Assembly (NCBI GenBank): GCA_013299115.1
Contig: JAAFKA010000010.1
Coordinates: forward strand, 62,001-126,000
From: Cytophagales bacterium
GTDB taxonomy: Bacteria; Bacteroidota; Bacteroidia; Cytophagales; Thermoflexibacteraceae
DNA: 64,000 nucleotides
Direction of reading: 5' to 3'
Positions 36,279 through 44,675 of this stretch are shown here, in pieces; within the stretch, counting starts at the first letter, position 1, and each line of letters begins with the position of its first letter. The position numbers were made by a program, and so were the translations under genes. The notes below the pieces were generated by a model. That model did not search any database and was not told the origin of the DNA. It worked only from the letters and a program-made list of their open reading frames with translations.

Positions 36279-37847
36279 TTATATTGCTGATACTATAGCT
36301 GCCAACCTACTCAACAAAATATTTGGAAACAAACCCAGCAACAAAGTAAGCAAAGTTAAAACCCACAAAATAATTTTTTCGGGCAGGTCGAGGTCTTGCA
36401 AAAAGCTAACAGGCAAAGAATTTTTAAGGCTAAACGAGCCTAAAAACATACGTTGATAAGTCCAGAGGAAGTAAGCAGCACTCAACAGCAAGCCCAAACT
36501 TGCTGCCACCGCCCAATACCAAGCCAACTGTTTGGCGTGAAAAGCACCAACTAAGGTAAGCATTTCGCCAATGAAACCAGAAAATGCGGGCAAACCTAAT
36601 GAGGCAAAAAAAGCAACGGCAGTGAAAAAACTGTATTGGGGCATTTTTTGCAACAAACCTTTGTAATTTTCTATTGCCAAATCAGCAGTTTGTCTGTATA
36701 AAAAACCTGCCAACAAAAACAGCATTGCCGACAAAATACCATGACTAACTAATTGATAAACAGCACCTTGCATACCTTCTTCGGTTTGCGAACCTATACC
36801 CAACAGCACAAAACCCATGTGCGAAATAGAGGAATAAGCAATTAATCTTTTCAAATTGGTCTGCCCCAAAGCCACAAAACCACCATAGCCAATAGAAAAT
36901 ACGCCTACAATGGCAATGAGGTTAGCAAATTGATAGGTTTCGGCAGGGAAAACCGAGCAACCTATTCTGATGATACCATAACCGCCAATTTTTAGCAAAA
37001 CTCCCGCCAAAATGATAGAAACAGGCGTAGGGGCTTCGGTGTGGGCATCGGGCAGCCACGTATGCAGGGGTACAGCAGGCAATTTGATTGCAAAACCAAA
37101 CAACAGAGCCAAAAAAGCTATACTTCGCAAGGAAAAACCCGCAAGAGAAAAATTATTGGCAGGGTGCAAAAGAGAATTTTCGATAAAATTATTAGGTTGG
37201 GTCATTGCCAACCAACTAAAAGTATGTAAAGTTTCGCCATTGATTTGGGTAGTAACAGACAAACCTAATCCTATCAAAACCAACAAGATAGCCAAAGAAC
37301 CAACAAAAGTATAGATAAAAAACTTGATAGCTGCATATTCTCTCCGTTGCCCTCCCCAAAGTCCGATAAGAAAATAAAGAGGCAACAGCATGAACTCAAA
37401 AAAGAGGAAAAACAAAAACAGGTCTAAGGCTGCAAAGCAACCCATGAGGGCAGCATTGAGCAGAAAAAACAGGGCAAAATAAGTTTTTTGTTGCTCTTTT
37501 ATCTCCACCGAAGCAACCGCAGCCACCAACAGCACCAAAGCCGACAAGCAAAGCAAAACTGCATTTAGACTGTCCACACCCACAAAATAGTCCACCGCCA
37601 AAGTTCCCAAAGCACCCAAAGGCAATCGAAACCATTGGTACTGCTCCACAAAGAGCAAAGTAGGAGAAGTTGGCAGCGTGGTGGGAAAATTTTGGGTGGG
37701 CAACTGCAAAAAAATATAGCAAGTCATGACACATTGCACCAAACCCAACAAAATAGCTATACCTTGATAGGTTTTATTGCTTTGCGAAGGAGCAAAAGCC
37801 ACGCCCAAAGCCACCAACAAAGGCAAGAAAATTAGAACAGAAAGCAT
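36279..37847 (-). CDS. nuoM: NADH-quinone oxidoreductase subunit M
   Basis: The 522-residue proton-pumping membrane subunit of complex I is called from ATG 37847 (MLSVLIFLPLLVALGV); a TTG at 37883 would add 12 polar residues. It has about 14 membrane helices, the conserved glutamate in FFEFMLLPLYFLIGLWGG, and the antiporter-type block KLPAVPLHTWLPDAHTEAPT followed by VSIILAGVLLKIGGYG, with the functional lysines. No other nuo gene is adjacent: divIC lies upstream and pirin converges downstream. Confidence 0.93.
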   Translation of the reverse strand: MLSVLIFLPLLVALGVAFAPSQSNKTYQGIAILLGLVQCVMTCYIFLQLPTQNFPTTLPTSPTLLFVEQYQWFRLPLGALGTLAVDYFVGVDSLNAVLLCLSALVLLVAAVASVEIKEQQKTYFALFFLLNAALMGCFAALDLFLFFLFFEFMLLPLYFLIGLWGGQRREYAAIKFFIYTFVGSLAILLVLIGLGLSVTTQINGETLHTFSWLAMTQPNNFIENSLLHPANNFSLAGFSLRSIAFLALLFGFAIKLPAVPLHTWLPDAHTEAPTPVSIILAGVLLKIGGYGIIRIGCSVFPAETYQFANLIAIVGVFSIGYGGFVALGQTNLKRLIAYSSISHMGFVLLGIGSQTEEGMQGAVYQLVSHGILSAMLFLLAGFLYRQTADLAIENYKGLLQKMPQYSFFTAVAFFASLGLPAFSGFIGEMLTLVGAFHAKQLAWYWAVAASLGLLLSAAYFLWTYQRMFLGSFSLKNSLPVSFLQDLDLPEKIILWVLTLLTLLLGLFPNILLSRLAAIVSAI

Positions 37848-37953
37848 AAGCAAAGTTGGTAAAAATTTCGTGTTTTTGCACAATTAACCAAAAAAGAAAT
37901 TGCTATAACAGTCATTTTTGTCCTTCGTTTATGTTTAAATCTTATAAAGCATC

Positions 37954-38253
37954 CTACTCCTTCTCCAAAATATACACATCTTCTTCGGGTTTTTTCATCA
38001 TATACTTTTCTCTTGCAAACTTCTCAAACAGTTCAGGACTTGAAGACAATTCTTTAATGTCTTTTTTCAACTGTTCTATTCCTTGTTGATAAAACTCTTT
38101 TTCTTGTTCCAAATCTTTTAGTTTTTTTTGCAGCAAATATTGTTCATACACATTGTTGCTATCAAAAAATGCCATCCAAAGCACAAAAAAAGCAGCAAAG
38201 AGTACGTAGAAATTGCGGAAACGAAGGAAAAAACGAAAGATTTTAGTTTTCAT
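37954..38253 (-). CDS. Septum formation initiator, DivIC/FtsB family
   Basis: The 99-residue bitopic protein has a short basic N-terminus (MKTKIFRFFLRFRN), one membrane helix (FYVLFAAFFVLWMAFFD), a coiled coil of about 40 residues (LLQKKLKDLEQEKEFYQQGI) and a C-terminal block FAREKYMMKKPEEDVYILEK, the DivIC/FtsB signature (ARE-x-Y-x-M-KK). It should bind FtsL and FtsQ at the divisome. It is upstream of nuoM on the same strand with a 106-nt gap that shows nothing clear. Confidence 0.9.
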   Translation of the reverse strand: MKTKIFRFFLRFRNFYVLFAAFFVLWMAFFDSNNVYEQYLLQKKLKDLEQEKEFYQQGIEQLKKDIKELSSSPELFEKFAREKYMMKKPEEDVYILEKE

Positions 38254-38278
38254 TGAGTTTTGTAGAATAATATTTTTC

Positions 38279-38324
38279 CCCTACGTTGCACGTAGGGCTA
38301 TTGTTGTTTAACCTCTTCGAGGTT
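38279..38324. repeat. Two short hairpins upstream of divIC
   Basis: CCCTACGT (38279-38286) and ACGTAGGG (38290-38297) pair around TGC, and AACCTC (38310-38315) pairs with GAGGTT (38319-38324) around TTC. They lie in the 326-nt divergent gap between divIC and ligA, together with two longer palindromes at 38455 and 38514. Confidence 0.65.
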
Positions 38325-38454
38325 TTCTTTGGAGTTCATCAGACCCCCAAATTTACTATTTTTTTCTATACAAGTGCCAAACACCAAAAAAAAGATAAAA
38401 ATTTTGCAAAGTCAAGGCAAAATATCGAACTTTAAAAACAATTAAGAAACCTAT

Positions 38455-38483
38455 TTATCAGACACCTCGCAGGTGTCTGATAA
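38455..38483. repeat. Palindromic repeat family B, copy 2
   Basis: Perfect 13-bp arms TTATCAGACACCT (38455-38467) and AGGTGTCTGATAA (38471-38483) enclose the loop CGC. It differs from copy 1 (27404) by an A:T to C:G pair swap on both arms plus the loop. Confidence 0.85.
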
Positions 38484-38513
38484 TTCTTAATGATACCAAT
38501 TTCTTGCAAAGAC

Positions 38514-38546
38514 AGCCATCGGGTGGCTCAAAGCCACCCGATGGCT
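38514..38546. repeat. 15-bp GC-rich palindrome upstream of ligA
   Basis: Perfect 15-bp arms AGCCATCGGGTGGCT (38514-38528) and AGCCACCCGATGGCT (38532-38546) enclose CAA. It ends 33 nt before the ligA start and would form a stable hairpin in the ligA leader if transcribed. It shares the CAA loop with family B copy 1 but not the stem. Confidence 0.85.
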
Positions 38547-38579
38547 AACAAATTCAACATTCAAAATTCAAAATTCAAC

Positions 38580-40616
38580 ATGAATCCTACCACCGAGCTA
38601 AAGATAAAGCAATTAAGTGAAAAAATAAATCATTACAACACGCAATATTATCAAAATCATTTATCGGAAATTTCTGACGAGGAATTTGATAAATTATTGG
38701 CAGAATTGCAGCAATTAGAAAAGCAACACCCGCAATATGCACAGGCAGACAGCCCCACGCAACGCGTAGGTGGCACAGTAGCCAAAGAGTTTGTGCAAGT
38801 TCGGCATCGTTATCCCATGTTGTCGTTGAGCAATACATACAGTGCGGAGGAATTGCAGGAGTTCGACGAAAGAGTAGCCAAAGGTTTGGAACAGCAGCCC
38901 TATCAATACATTTGCGAAATGAAGTATGACGGTGTAGCCATTAGCCTGATTTATGAAAACGGCAACCTAACCAAAGCCATAACCAGAGGAGATGGCGAGC
39001 AAGGCGATGACGTTACGGCAAATGTGCGGACTATCAAAACTGTACCTTTGCGGGTGGTGGCAGCCGATTTGCCCGCCTATTTTGAGGTGAGAGGCGAAAT
39101 TTATCTGCCACGTGAAAGTTTCGACAAAATCAATGCAGAAATAGAAGAGGAAAACGTCATGCGGGCAAAACAAGGCAGAAAAACTTTGACTCCGTTGGCA
39201 AATCCGCGAAATGCAGCTTCGGGAACTATCAAAATGTTGGATTCTGGTGTAGTTGCCAAACGAAATTTAGCTTGTTTTGTCTATGATTTGTTGGGCGAAA
39301 ATTTGCCTTTTCGCACCCACGAGGAAAGTTTGCAAGCCCTCAAAAAGTGGCAATTTAATGTATTTGACGACAACCGAAAAGTGAGCAATATTGGTGATGC
39401 CATAGCCTACATTGCCGAGTGGGAAACCAAACGATACGAATTGCCTTTGGATACAGACGGCGTAGTGGTCAAACTAAACGACAAAGCCCAAAGAGAGCAA
39501 TTAGGTTTCACTTCCAAAAGCCCACGTTGGGCTATTGCCTACAAATACAAGGCTGAAAATGAGCCAACTATCTTAGAATCTGTTACGTACCAAGTCGGGC
39601 GGACAGGGGCAGTTACGCCTGTTGCCAACCTCAAACCTGTTCGTTTGGCAGGCACTACGGTCAAACGTGCCACTTTGCACAACGCCAACGAAATAGCAAG
39701 ATTGGATTTGCACGAAGGAGATACCGTATTTGTGGAGAAAAGTGGCGAAATTATCCCCAAAATTACAGGCGTGGACAAAACCAAACGCAAACCTAATGCT
39801 CAGCCCATTTTGTACGTTACGCATTGCCCTGAATGTGCAACTTTATTGGTGCGAAACGAGGGCGAAGCCATTTTTTTCTGCCCCAACGAAAAAGGTTGCC
39901 CGCCACAAATCAAGACCAAAATAGAGCATTATGTTAGTCGCAAGGCAATGAACATAGACAGCGTAGGAGGCAAAACAGTGGAGGCTTTGTTTGAGAAAAA
40001 ACTCCTCCGCACGGTTGCAGATTTATACAAACTCACAGCCGAGCAAATCCGAAGTTTGGACGGTTTTAAAGAAACTTCTACCAATAATTTGCTCAAAGGA
40101 ATAGAAAATTCTAAACAACAGCCCTTTAAAAACGTCTTGTTTGGGTTGGGTATTCGTTTTGTAGGTGAAACAGTAGCTGAAAAATTGGCTGATTTTTTCA
40201 AAAATATAGACAATTTGGCAAAAGCCTCCATAGAAGAATTGCAACAAGCCCCCGAAATTGGCGAAAGAATAGCCGAAAGCATAGTAGCTTGGTTTCAAGA
40301 CGCAGACAATCAACAACTGATTGCCGAACTCAAACAAGCAGGTTTGCAATTTGCTACTACCGACACGCCAAAAGTCATTTTGGGCAACCAATTAGTAGGC
40401 AAAACTTTTGTTATTTCAGGCACATTCAAAAGTTTTGGCAGAGAAGAACTCAAAGACTTGATAGAACAATATGGAGGCAAAGTCTTGTCGGGTGTATCGG
40501 GCAAACTCAACTTTTTGGTGGCGGGCAACGAAGCTGGTAGTTCCAAATTGGAAAAAGCCCAAAAAGCAGGTGTAGCCATTATTTCAGAAGCAGAATTTAA
40601 GGCAATGATTGAGTAG
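38580..40616 (+). CDS. ligA: NAD-dependent DNA ligase
   Basis: The 678-residue protein is called from ATG 38580 (MNPTTELKIKQLSEKINHYN). A frame open from 38490 adds 30 residues, but these translate a palindromic repeat and are rejected. Domains: Ia NAD-binding (1-65), adenylation with the nucleophile Lys115 in CEMKYDGVAISL, OB fold, four-cysteine zinc finger (CPECATLL and FCPNEKGCPP), helix-hairpin-helix block (about 440-585) and C-terminal BRCT (about 600-678, VFSGTFKSFGR-like). It seals nicks in replication and repair. A terminator hairpin follows at 40640. Confidence 0.97.
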   Translation: MNPTTELKIKQLSEKINHYNTQYYQNHLSEISDEEFDKLLAELQQLEKQHPQYAQADSPTQRVGGTVAKEFVQVRHRYPMLSLSNTYSAEELQEFDERVAKGLEQQPYQYICEMKYDGVAISLIYENGNLTKAITRGDGEQGDDVTANVRTIKTVPLRVVAADLPAYFEVRGEIYLPRESFDKINAEIEEENVMRAKQGRKTLTPLANPRNAASGTIKMLDSGVVAKRNLACFVYDLLGENLPFRTHEESLQALKKWQFNVFDDNRKVSNIGDAIAYIAEWETKRYELPLDTDGVVVKLNDKAQREQLGFTSKSPRWAIAYKYKAENEPTILESVTYQVGRTGAVTPVANLKPVRLAGTTVKRATLHNANEIARLDLHEGDTVFVEKSGEIIPKITGVDKTKRKPNAQPILYVTHCPECATLLVRNEGEAIFFCPNEKGCPPQIKTKIEHYVSRKAMNIDSVGGKTVEALFEKKLLRTVADLYKLTAEQIRSLDGFKETSTNNLLKGIENSKQQPFKNVLFGLGIRFVGETVAEKLADFFKNIDNLAKASIEELQQAPEIGERIAESIVAWFQDADNQQLIAELKQAGLQFATTDTPKVILGNQLVGKTFVISGTFKSFGREELKDLIEQYGGKVLSGVSGKLNFLVAGNEAGSSKLEKAQKAGVAIISEAEFKAMIE

Positions 40617-40639
40617 GAGAGTTTTAAGCAATCAGGACA

Positions 40640-40676
40640 AAAACCCCACAAGAGTTTGAAACTTTTGTGGGGTTTT
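40640..40676. terminator. Bidirectional intrinsic terminator between ligA and lipoprotein gene
   Basis: Fifteen-nt arms AAAACCCCACAAGAG (40640-40654) and CTTTTGTGGGGTTTT (40662-40676) pair with a single G-T type mismatch around TTTGAAA. The A-run at the 5' side and T-run at the 3' side make it usable on both strands, matching the convergent genes ending at 40616 and 40698. Confidence 0.8.
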
Positions 40677-40697
40677 GTATAAACTATCCAAAATAAT

Positions 40698-40922
40698 TTA
40701 TTTAGGATAAAACTTTGTGCGGATAGAATCTACTCTTGCCGCCGCCTTCCCATCTGCATCGGCAGTATAGGTGTTGAGAGTTTGCTTAGCTGGGGCACCT
40801 CTTTCTCCATAAATACGAGGGTCCTCTGCATTTACAGCTTTGAGTTCTGCGTGGTTGTGTCCGTTGATACCGCAAGCCGAAAACAACATAATGGAGGATA
40901 TAGTAACGAATATTTTTTTCAT
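40698..40922 (-). CDS. Small lipoprotein
   Basis: The 74-residue protein has a lipoprotein signal (MKKIFVTISSIMLFSACG, lipobox FSAC with the lipidated cysteine at residue 17) and a mature part of about 57 residues, mostly charged and Ala-rich (HAELKAVNAEDPRIYGERGA). No domain is recognised. It is transcribed divergently from the gene at 41040. Confidence 0.75.
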   Translation of the reverse strand: MKKIFVTISSIMLFSACGINGHNHAELKAVNAEDPRIYGERGAPAKQTLNTYTADADGKAAARVDSIRTKFYPK

Positions 40923-41039
40923 ATAGCCAAAACTTTACAGACTTTTGGAAACAAATTTGTTTATTGGTTTCAAAGTTATTTAACTAATTTAAAACTGCAA
41001 AGAAAATAGGGCTTTTTTTGCATACAGCCCCCACAATTT

Positions 41040-41783
41040 ATGGAAGAAAGAAAACGCAGACGTTATAAACGGAAAGGCAGAACTAAAAAAATGACTACCA
41101 AAAGGTTTTTTACCTTAGCAGCAGTGTATTCCTTAGGTTTATTTTTGGTGTTTTTATTGGCTTATGGCTTGATGGCACTATTTGGAGTTTTGTTCCCCTC
41201 TAACAAAGATAGTGTAGCTGCCAAAGAAGGTATAGATATTTTTGTAACCTCCAACGGTTTTCATACAGATTTGGTCGTGCCTATTCGCAACGCCAAGACT
41301 GCAACGGATTGGCTTGCAAAATTTAATGACTCTACTTTTACTGCCAAGTATCAAAACTACCAATACGTTTCTTTTGGTTGGGGAGATGACGGCTTTTTTA
41401 TGGAGTCTTACAATGACCAATTTCCTTCTTTGCCTACTACTTTTATGGCATTGTTTGTACCCACGCCTACGCTGATGCACGTGCAGTTTTATCAAACAGG
41501 GTTGCAAACCTCCGAATATGTAGCCCCGATGAAAATAACCGAAGACCAATACAAAAGTTTGATTTTATACATCGAGCAGTCGTTTAAGACAGATTTAGAC
41601 CAACATTTTATTCCTAAAAATGCCAAAGGTTACAGAGCAAATGATTATTTTTTCCACGCCAAAGGCAGTTATCATTTGTTTAGCACTTGCAATGATTGGA
41701 CAAATACAGGTATTAAATGGACAGGTAACAAAACGGCAAGCAAAGCACCTTTTGCCCAAAGTGTGATGTATTTTAGGAAATAA
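41040..41783 (+). CDS. DUF2459/TIGR02117-like membrane-anchored protein
   Basis: The 247-residue protein has a strongly basic N-terminus (EERKRRRYKRKGRTKK), one membrane helix (about 22-52) and a periplasmic domain with IFVTSNGFHTDLVVPI, YQYVSFGWGDDGFF and DYFFHAKGSYHLFSTCNDWT. This fits the DUF2459 (TIGR02117) family of unknown function, whose conserved His, Trp-Gly-Asp and Cys-Asn residues suggest a hydrolase-like fold. An ATG at 41091 (MTTKRFF) is an alternative start. Single-gene unit; 41784-41945 holds only the promoter of the next gene. Confidence 0.82.
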   Translation: MEERKRRRYKRKGRTKKMTTKRFFTLAAVYSLGLFLVFLLAYGLMALFGVLFPSNKDSVAAKEGIDIFVTSNGFHTDLVVPIRNAKTATDWLAKFNDSTFTAKYQNYQYVSFGWGDDGFFMESYNDQFPSLPTTFMALFVPTPTLMHVQFYQTGLQTSEYVAPMKITEDQYKSLILYIEQSFKTDLDQHFIPKNAKGYRANDYFFHAKGSYHLFSTCNDWTNTGIKWTGNKTASKAPFAQSVMYFRK

Positions 41784-41891
41784 TCTTTGCTTTATTTTCT
41801 AAGATAAATTGTTTTTCTGGGAGTGCAATACAAGTATTGTTTACAAACTATCTATTTTAACTCTTTTGTTGCTCTTTTCATTGCAAATGAT

Positions 41892-41899
41892 TAGCTTTG
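41892..41899 (+). promoter_or_regulatory. Bacteroidota -7 promoter box before cyclase gene (TAGCTTTG)
   Basis: TAGCTTTG is an exact TAnnTTTG match, 46 nt before the cyclase start. A possible upstream TTTG lies at 41865-41868. Confidence 0.5.
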
Positions 41900-41945
41900 A
41901 AAACTTTTTTTGTAGCTCATCAATCTAATCCACCAAGTCTGTTTT

Positions 41946-43016
41946 ATGGAAAAATCAGTTTTATTAGTGGCAGATGATAATCCTGAAAATTTGAGGGTTA
42001 TCAAAGATATTTTGAATCAGGAGGGAGATAATTATACACTGATGACTGTTCCCAATGGCAGAGTGCTGGTAGAAGTAGCCAAAAAGAAAAAACCTAATTT
42101 GATTATTACAGACTGGGAAATGCCCGAAATGGACGGTTTAGAGGCTACCAAAGCCATAAAACAAGACCCTGAAATTAAAGATATTCCTATTTTGATGTAC
42201 ACAGGGATTATGACTTCGCCCAAAAACTTGCAAACGGCTTTGGCAGCAGGAGCAGTGGACTTTATTCGCAAGCCCTTAGATGCAACGGAATTGTTAGCAA
42301 GAGTACAATCTATGTTGCTGTTGGGAGATTCTTACCGCCAAATCAAAGCCCAAAAAGAGGAAATAGAAAGAGAACGTAAAAAATCAGATGAGTTGTTGCT
42401 CAATATTTTGCCCGAAGAAGTGGCAGAGGAACTGAAACAAAAAGGATTTGCCACACCCAAACATTACGAATTGGTTTCTGTTTTGTTTACAGACCTCAAA
42501 GGCTTCACAAGTATTGCAGAAAGACTATCAGCAGAGGAAATTATCCAAAAACTAAATTATTGTTTTCAGGCTTTTGACCAAATTGTGCAAAAATACGACT
42601 TAGAAAAAATCAAAACCATAGGTGATGCCTATATGTGTGCAGGGGGCATACCCAATGCAAATACAACAAATCCTGTGGACATTGTAAGAGCAGCTTTAGA
42701 GATGCAGGTATTTATGGAGGAGTGGAAAAAAGAAGCAAAAGCAAAAGGCGAGGCTGTGTTCGAACTCCGATTAGGTATCAATACTGGTAATGTAGTAGCT
42801 GGAGTCATTGGAACAAGGAAATTTGCTTATGATATTTGGGGAGATGCTGTCAATCTGGCAAGTCGCATGGAATCTTCGGGTGAAGTGGGCAAAGTCAATA
42901 TTTCAGGTGCTACCTACGAATTGGTAAAAGATTATTTCCACTGTGTGTATAGAGGCAAAATAGAAGCCAAAAACAAAGGCGAAATAGATATGTATTTTGT
43001 AGAAGGGACAAAGTAA
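41946..43016 (+). CDS. Response regulator with adenylate cyclase output domain
   Basis: The 356-residue soluble protein has a REC domain (1-120, phosphoacceptor Asp56 in LIITDWEMPEMDG, Lys109 in IRKP) joined by a coiled coil (about 128-160) to a class III nucleotide cyclase domain. Metal aspartates are Asp183 (VLFTDLKGFTS) and Asp227 (KIKTIGDAYM). The substrate residues, a lysine in KIKTIGD and Asp296 in YDIWGD, specify ATP, and the transition-state residues Asn303 and Arg307 (AVNLASRMES) are all present. It should be an active homodimeric adenylate cyclase controlled by a histidine kinase not in this window. Confidence 0.92.
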   Translation: MEKSVLLVADDNPENLRVIKDILNQEGDNYTLMTVPNGRVLVEVAKKKKPNLIITDWEMPEMDGLEATKAIKQDPEIKDIPILMYTGIMTSPKNLQTALAAGAVDFIRKPLDATELLARVQSMLLLGDSYRQIKAQKEEIERERKKSDELLLNILPEEVAEELKQKGFATPKHYELVSVLFTDLKGFTSIAERLSAEEIIQKLNYCFQAFDQIVQKYDLEKIKTIGDAYMCAGGIPNANTTNPVDIVRAALEMQVFMEEWKKEAKAKGEAVFELRLGINTGNVVAGVIGTRKFAYDIWGDAVNLASRMESSGEVGKVNISGATYELVKDYFHCVYRGKIEAKNKGEIDMYFVEGTK

Positions 43017-43099
43017 GATTTTCATGCACAAAAAACAGACTAAATTCCGTTCTACAGCTACTATGCAACTTACGTTACTTACTAATTTTGGTAAATATT

Positions 43100-43513
43100 T
43101 CACAGCAAGGCAGTTAATTGTTGTTTTACTTTTTCGGTTATTGGGGCAGTTTTTTGCTGTTTGAAATCAAAACAAACCATTGTAAAAGTAGCTTCTGCAA
43201 AAACTTTCAACATATCATTTTCGGTTGTAGCCAATACATTGTGCAAGACAAGGCTCGAATTGCCAATTTTGATACAACGTACAAAAATTTTTGGGTCGTC
43301 TTGCAAACGCAAGGGAAACCGAAAATCTATGTTGGCATTGGCAACCACAATACCAACTTCTTGCCAATTCCAATCGAGAAAACGACTGAAAAATTGAATT
43401 CTTGCCTCCTCAAAGTAGGTAAAATAAACTGCATTGTTGATAACGCCAAATTCATCTAAGTCTGACCATCTTTTGGCTATGGTGGTCGAAAATGGAAAAT
43501 CTTGTGGGGTCAT
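43100..43513 (-). CDS. Acyl-CoA thioesterase, hotdog (4HBT) fold
   Basis: The 137-residue protein is called from ATG 43513 (MTPQDFPFSTTIAKRWSDLD); the frame is open 26 codons further upstream but overlaps the CheB gene. RWSDLDEFGVINNAVYFTYF is the 4HBT active-site signature (catalytic Asp, then N-x-x-Y), followed by VANANIDFRFPLRLQDDPKI and a beta-rich C-terminus ending in a lysine/glutamine tail. It likely hydrolyses acyl-CoA thioesters. It lies 19 nt downstream of the CheB-like gene and may be in that transcript. Confidence 0.87.
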   Translation of the reverse strand: MTPQDFPFSTTIAKRWSDLDEFGVINNAVYFTYFEEARIQFFSRFLDWNWQEVGIVVANANIDFRFPLRLQDDPKIFVRCIKIGNSSLVLHNVLATTENDMLKVFAEATFTMVCFDFKQQKTAPITEKVKQQLTALL

Positions 43514-43532
43514 ATTATAAAATAATAGGTAT

Positions 43533-44114
43533 TTAAAACCAATTTTTATTTTGATTGAGGAAAGTAGCAATTTCTTGGCTGTATAGCACATGGTCTATGG
43601 GAGCAAGAGCCAAAGCAGCTTGGGGCATAGTAGGGATAAAACAGTCTTCGGGGTGCTGTACAATGGTCAGACCACCAGTTTCTTTGATATTTTTCATACC
43701 AAAAGCTCCATCTCTATTTGCACCTGTGAGCAAAATACCAACTACTCTGTGCTTGTAACTATCAGCAGCCGACAAAAACAACACATCAATAGAAGGTCTT
43801 GAATAATGTACCAACGGACTTGACGATAATTCAAACTCAAATTGTTCATTGATGACCAAGTGTGTATTGACAGGGGCAAGATAAACCACACCACCTTTCA
43901 CTTTTTCGCCATGTTCAGGTTCACAAACGGGCATAGCTGTAGCATACTGAATGACATCACGCAAACCCGATGTTTTATCAGTTTGTAGGCGGTGCAATCC
44001 AATAATGACAGGGATAGTAGGCGTAAAATTCAATTCTTTTAAAATCTGTTTCACTACTTTTATACTTCCTGCCGAGCCACCCATGACTAAGGCTTGGTAT
44101 TTATTTTTTTCCAA
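43533..44114 (-). CDS. Stand-alone CheB-type methylesterase
   Basis: The 193-residue protein is a CheB catalytic domain with no receiver domain. The triad residues are visible: Ser14 in VMGGSAGSIKVV, His41 in IGLHRLQT and Asp135 in LLTGANRDGAFGM. GGVVYLAPVNTHLVI is also typical. CheB removes methyl (or amide) groups from chemoreceptor glutamates. A separate single-domain response regulator overlaps its start by 14 nt, so the two may work as a split CheB. No chemoreceptor or CheR lies in the window. Confidence 0.9.
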   Translation of the reverse strand: MEKNKYQALVMGGSAGSIKVVKQILKELNFTPTIPVIIGLHRLQTDKTSGLRDVIQYATAMPVCEPEHGEKVKGGVVYLAPVNTHLVINEQFEFELSSSPLVHYSRPSIDVLFLSAADSYKHRVVGILLTGANRDGAFGMKNIKETGGLTIVQHPEDCFIPTMPQAALALAPIDHVLYSQEIATFLNQNKNWF

Positions 44115-44496
44115 GTGCTTTGTGTTCTATAACAATTAATAAGTCTTCTATTACTGTACTAAGGTAAGTCAAGCAGGCTTCGCTTTTTACCAAATAATTA
44201 TATACGCCCTCTGCCTGCACCTGTGCTAATACTTCTATATCTCTTTGTGCCGAAACCACCACCATTCGGGTCGTTGGACTTGACTCTTTTATCTGACGTA
44301 TCAACTCCAAACCACTCATATCGGGCAGGTTGAGGTCTATGATGGCAATAGTGGGCAATGCCGCTATGTCGTTGAGCATAGACGAAGCATTAGAATAGGT
44401 TTTAATTTCCAAATTTGGTATTTCGGAAAGGGCTAACAGCAAGAGCATACCTTCTGTGCGGTTGTCTTCAATCACAAAAACTTTGTACTTTATCAT
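44101..44496 (-). CDS. Single-domain response regulator
   Basis: The 131-residue protein is a lone REC domain: acidic pocket VFVIEDNRTEG, phosphoacceptor Asp54 in IAIIDLNLPDMSGLELI, switch Ser in VVVSAQ, and a lysine in NYLVKSEA. There is no output domain. Its stop overlaps the start of the CheB-like gene, so phosphorylation of this protein may control that methylesterase in trans. The cognate kinase is not visible. Confidence 0.92.
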   Translation of the reverse strand: MIKYKVFVIEDNRTEGMLLLLALSEIPNLEIKTYSNASSMLNDIAALPTIAIIDLNLPDMSGLELIRQIKESSPTTRMVVVSAQRDIEVLAQVQAEGVYNYLVKSEACLTYLSTVIEDLLIVIEHKALGKK

Positions 44497-44594
44497 GCGT
44501 ATAGGATAGTTAGAAAGTTAGGGTACACTGTTAGCAAAAGTATAAAGAATAGGCTGTTTTGCAAATTATTTGTAGTTTATTTTAATAAAGTAAC

Positions 44595-44675
44595 AAAATA
44601 GTTGTTTATCAGGAATTTAAAGATGTCATCTTTTCAAAAGATGGCATCTTTAAATTCCTGATAAACAACTATTTT
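44595..44675. repeat. Long near-perfect hairpin at the coaBC stop codon
   Basis: About 40-nt arms (44595-44634 and 44636-44675) match with one G-T type mismatch and include GTTGTTTATCAGGAATTT on one side. The 3' arm contains the coaBC stop codon (44669-44671). Further T-rich sequence follows on the minus strand, so it can act as the coaBC terminator, though the stem is far longer than a normal one. The TTTATCAG end resembles repeat family B. Confidence 0.8.

Noticed and set aside
38490-38579. Upstream start giving LigA 30 extra residues
   Set aside because: The extension translates a perfect 15-bp palindrome and low-complexity sequence; the conserved LigA N-terminus begins at 38580.
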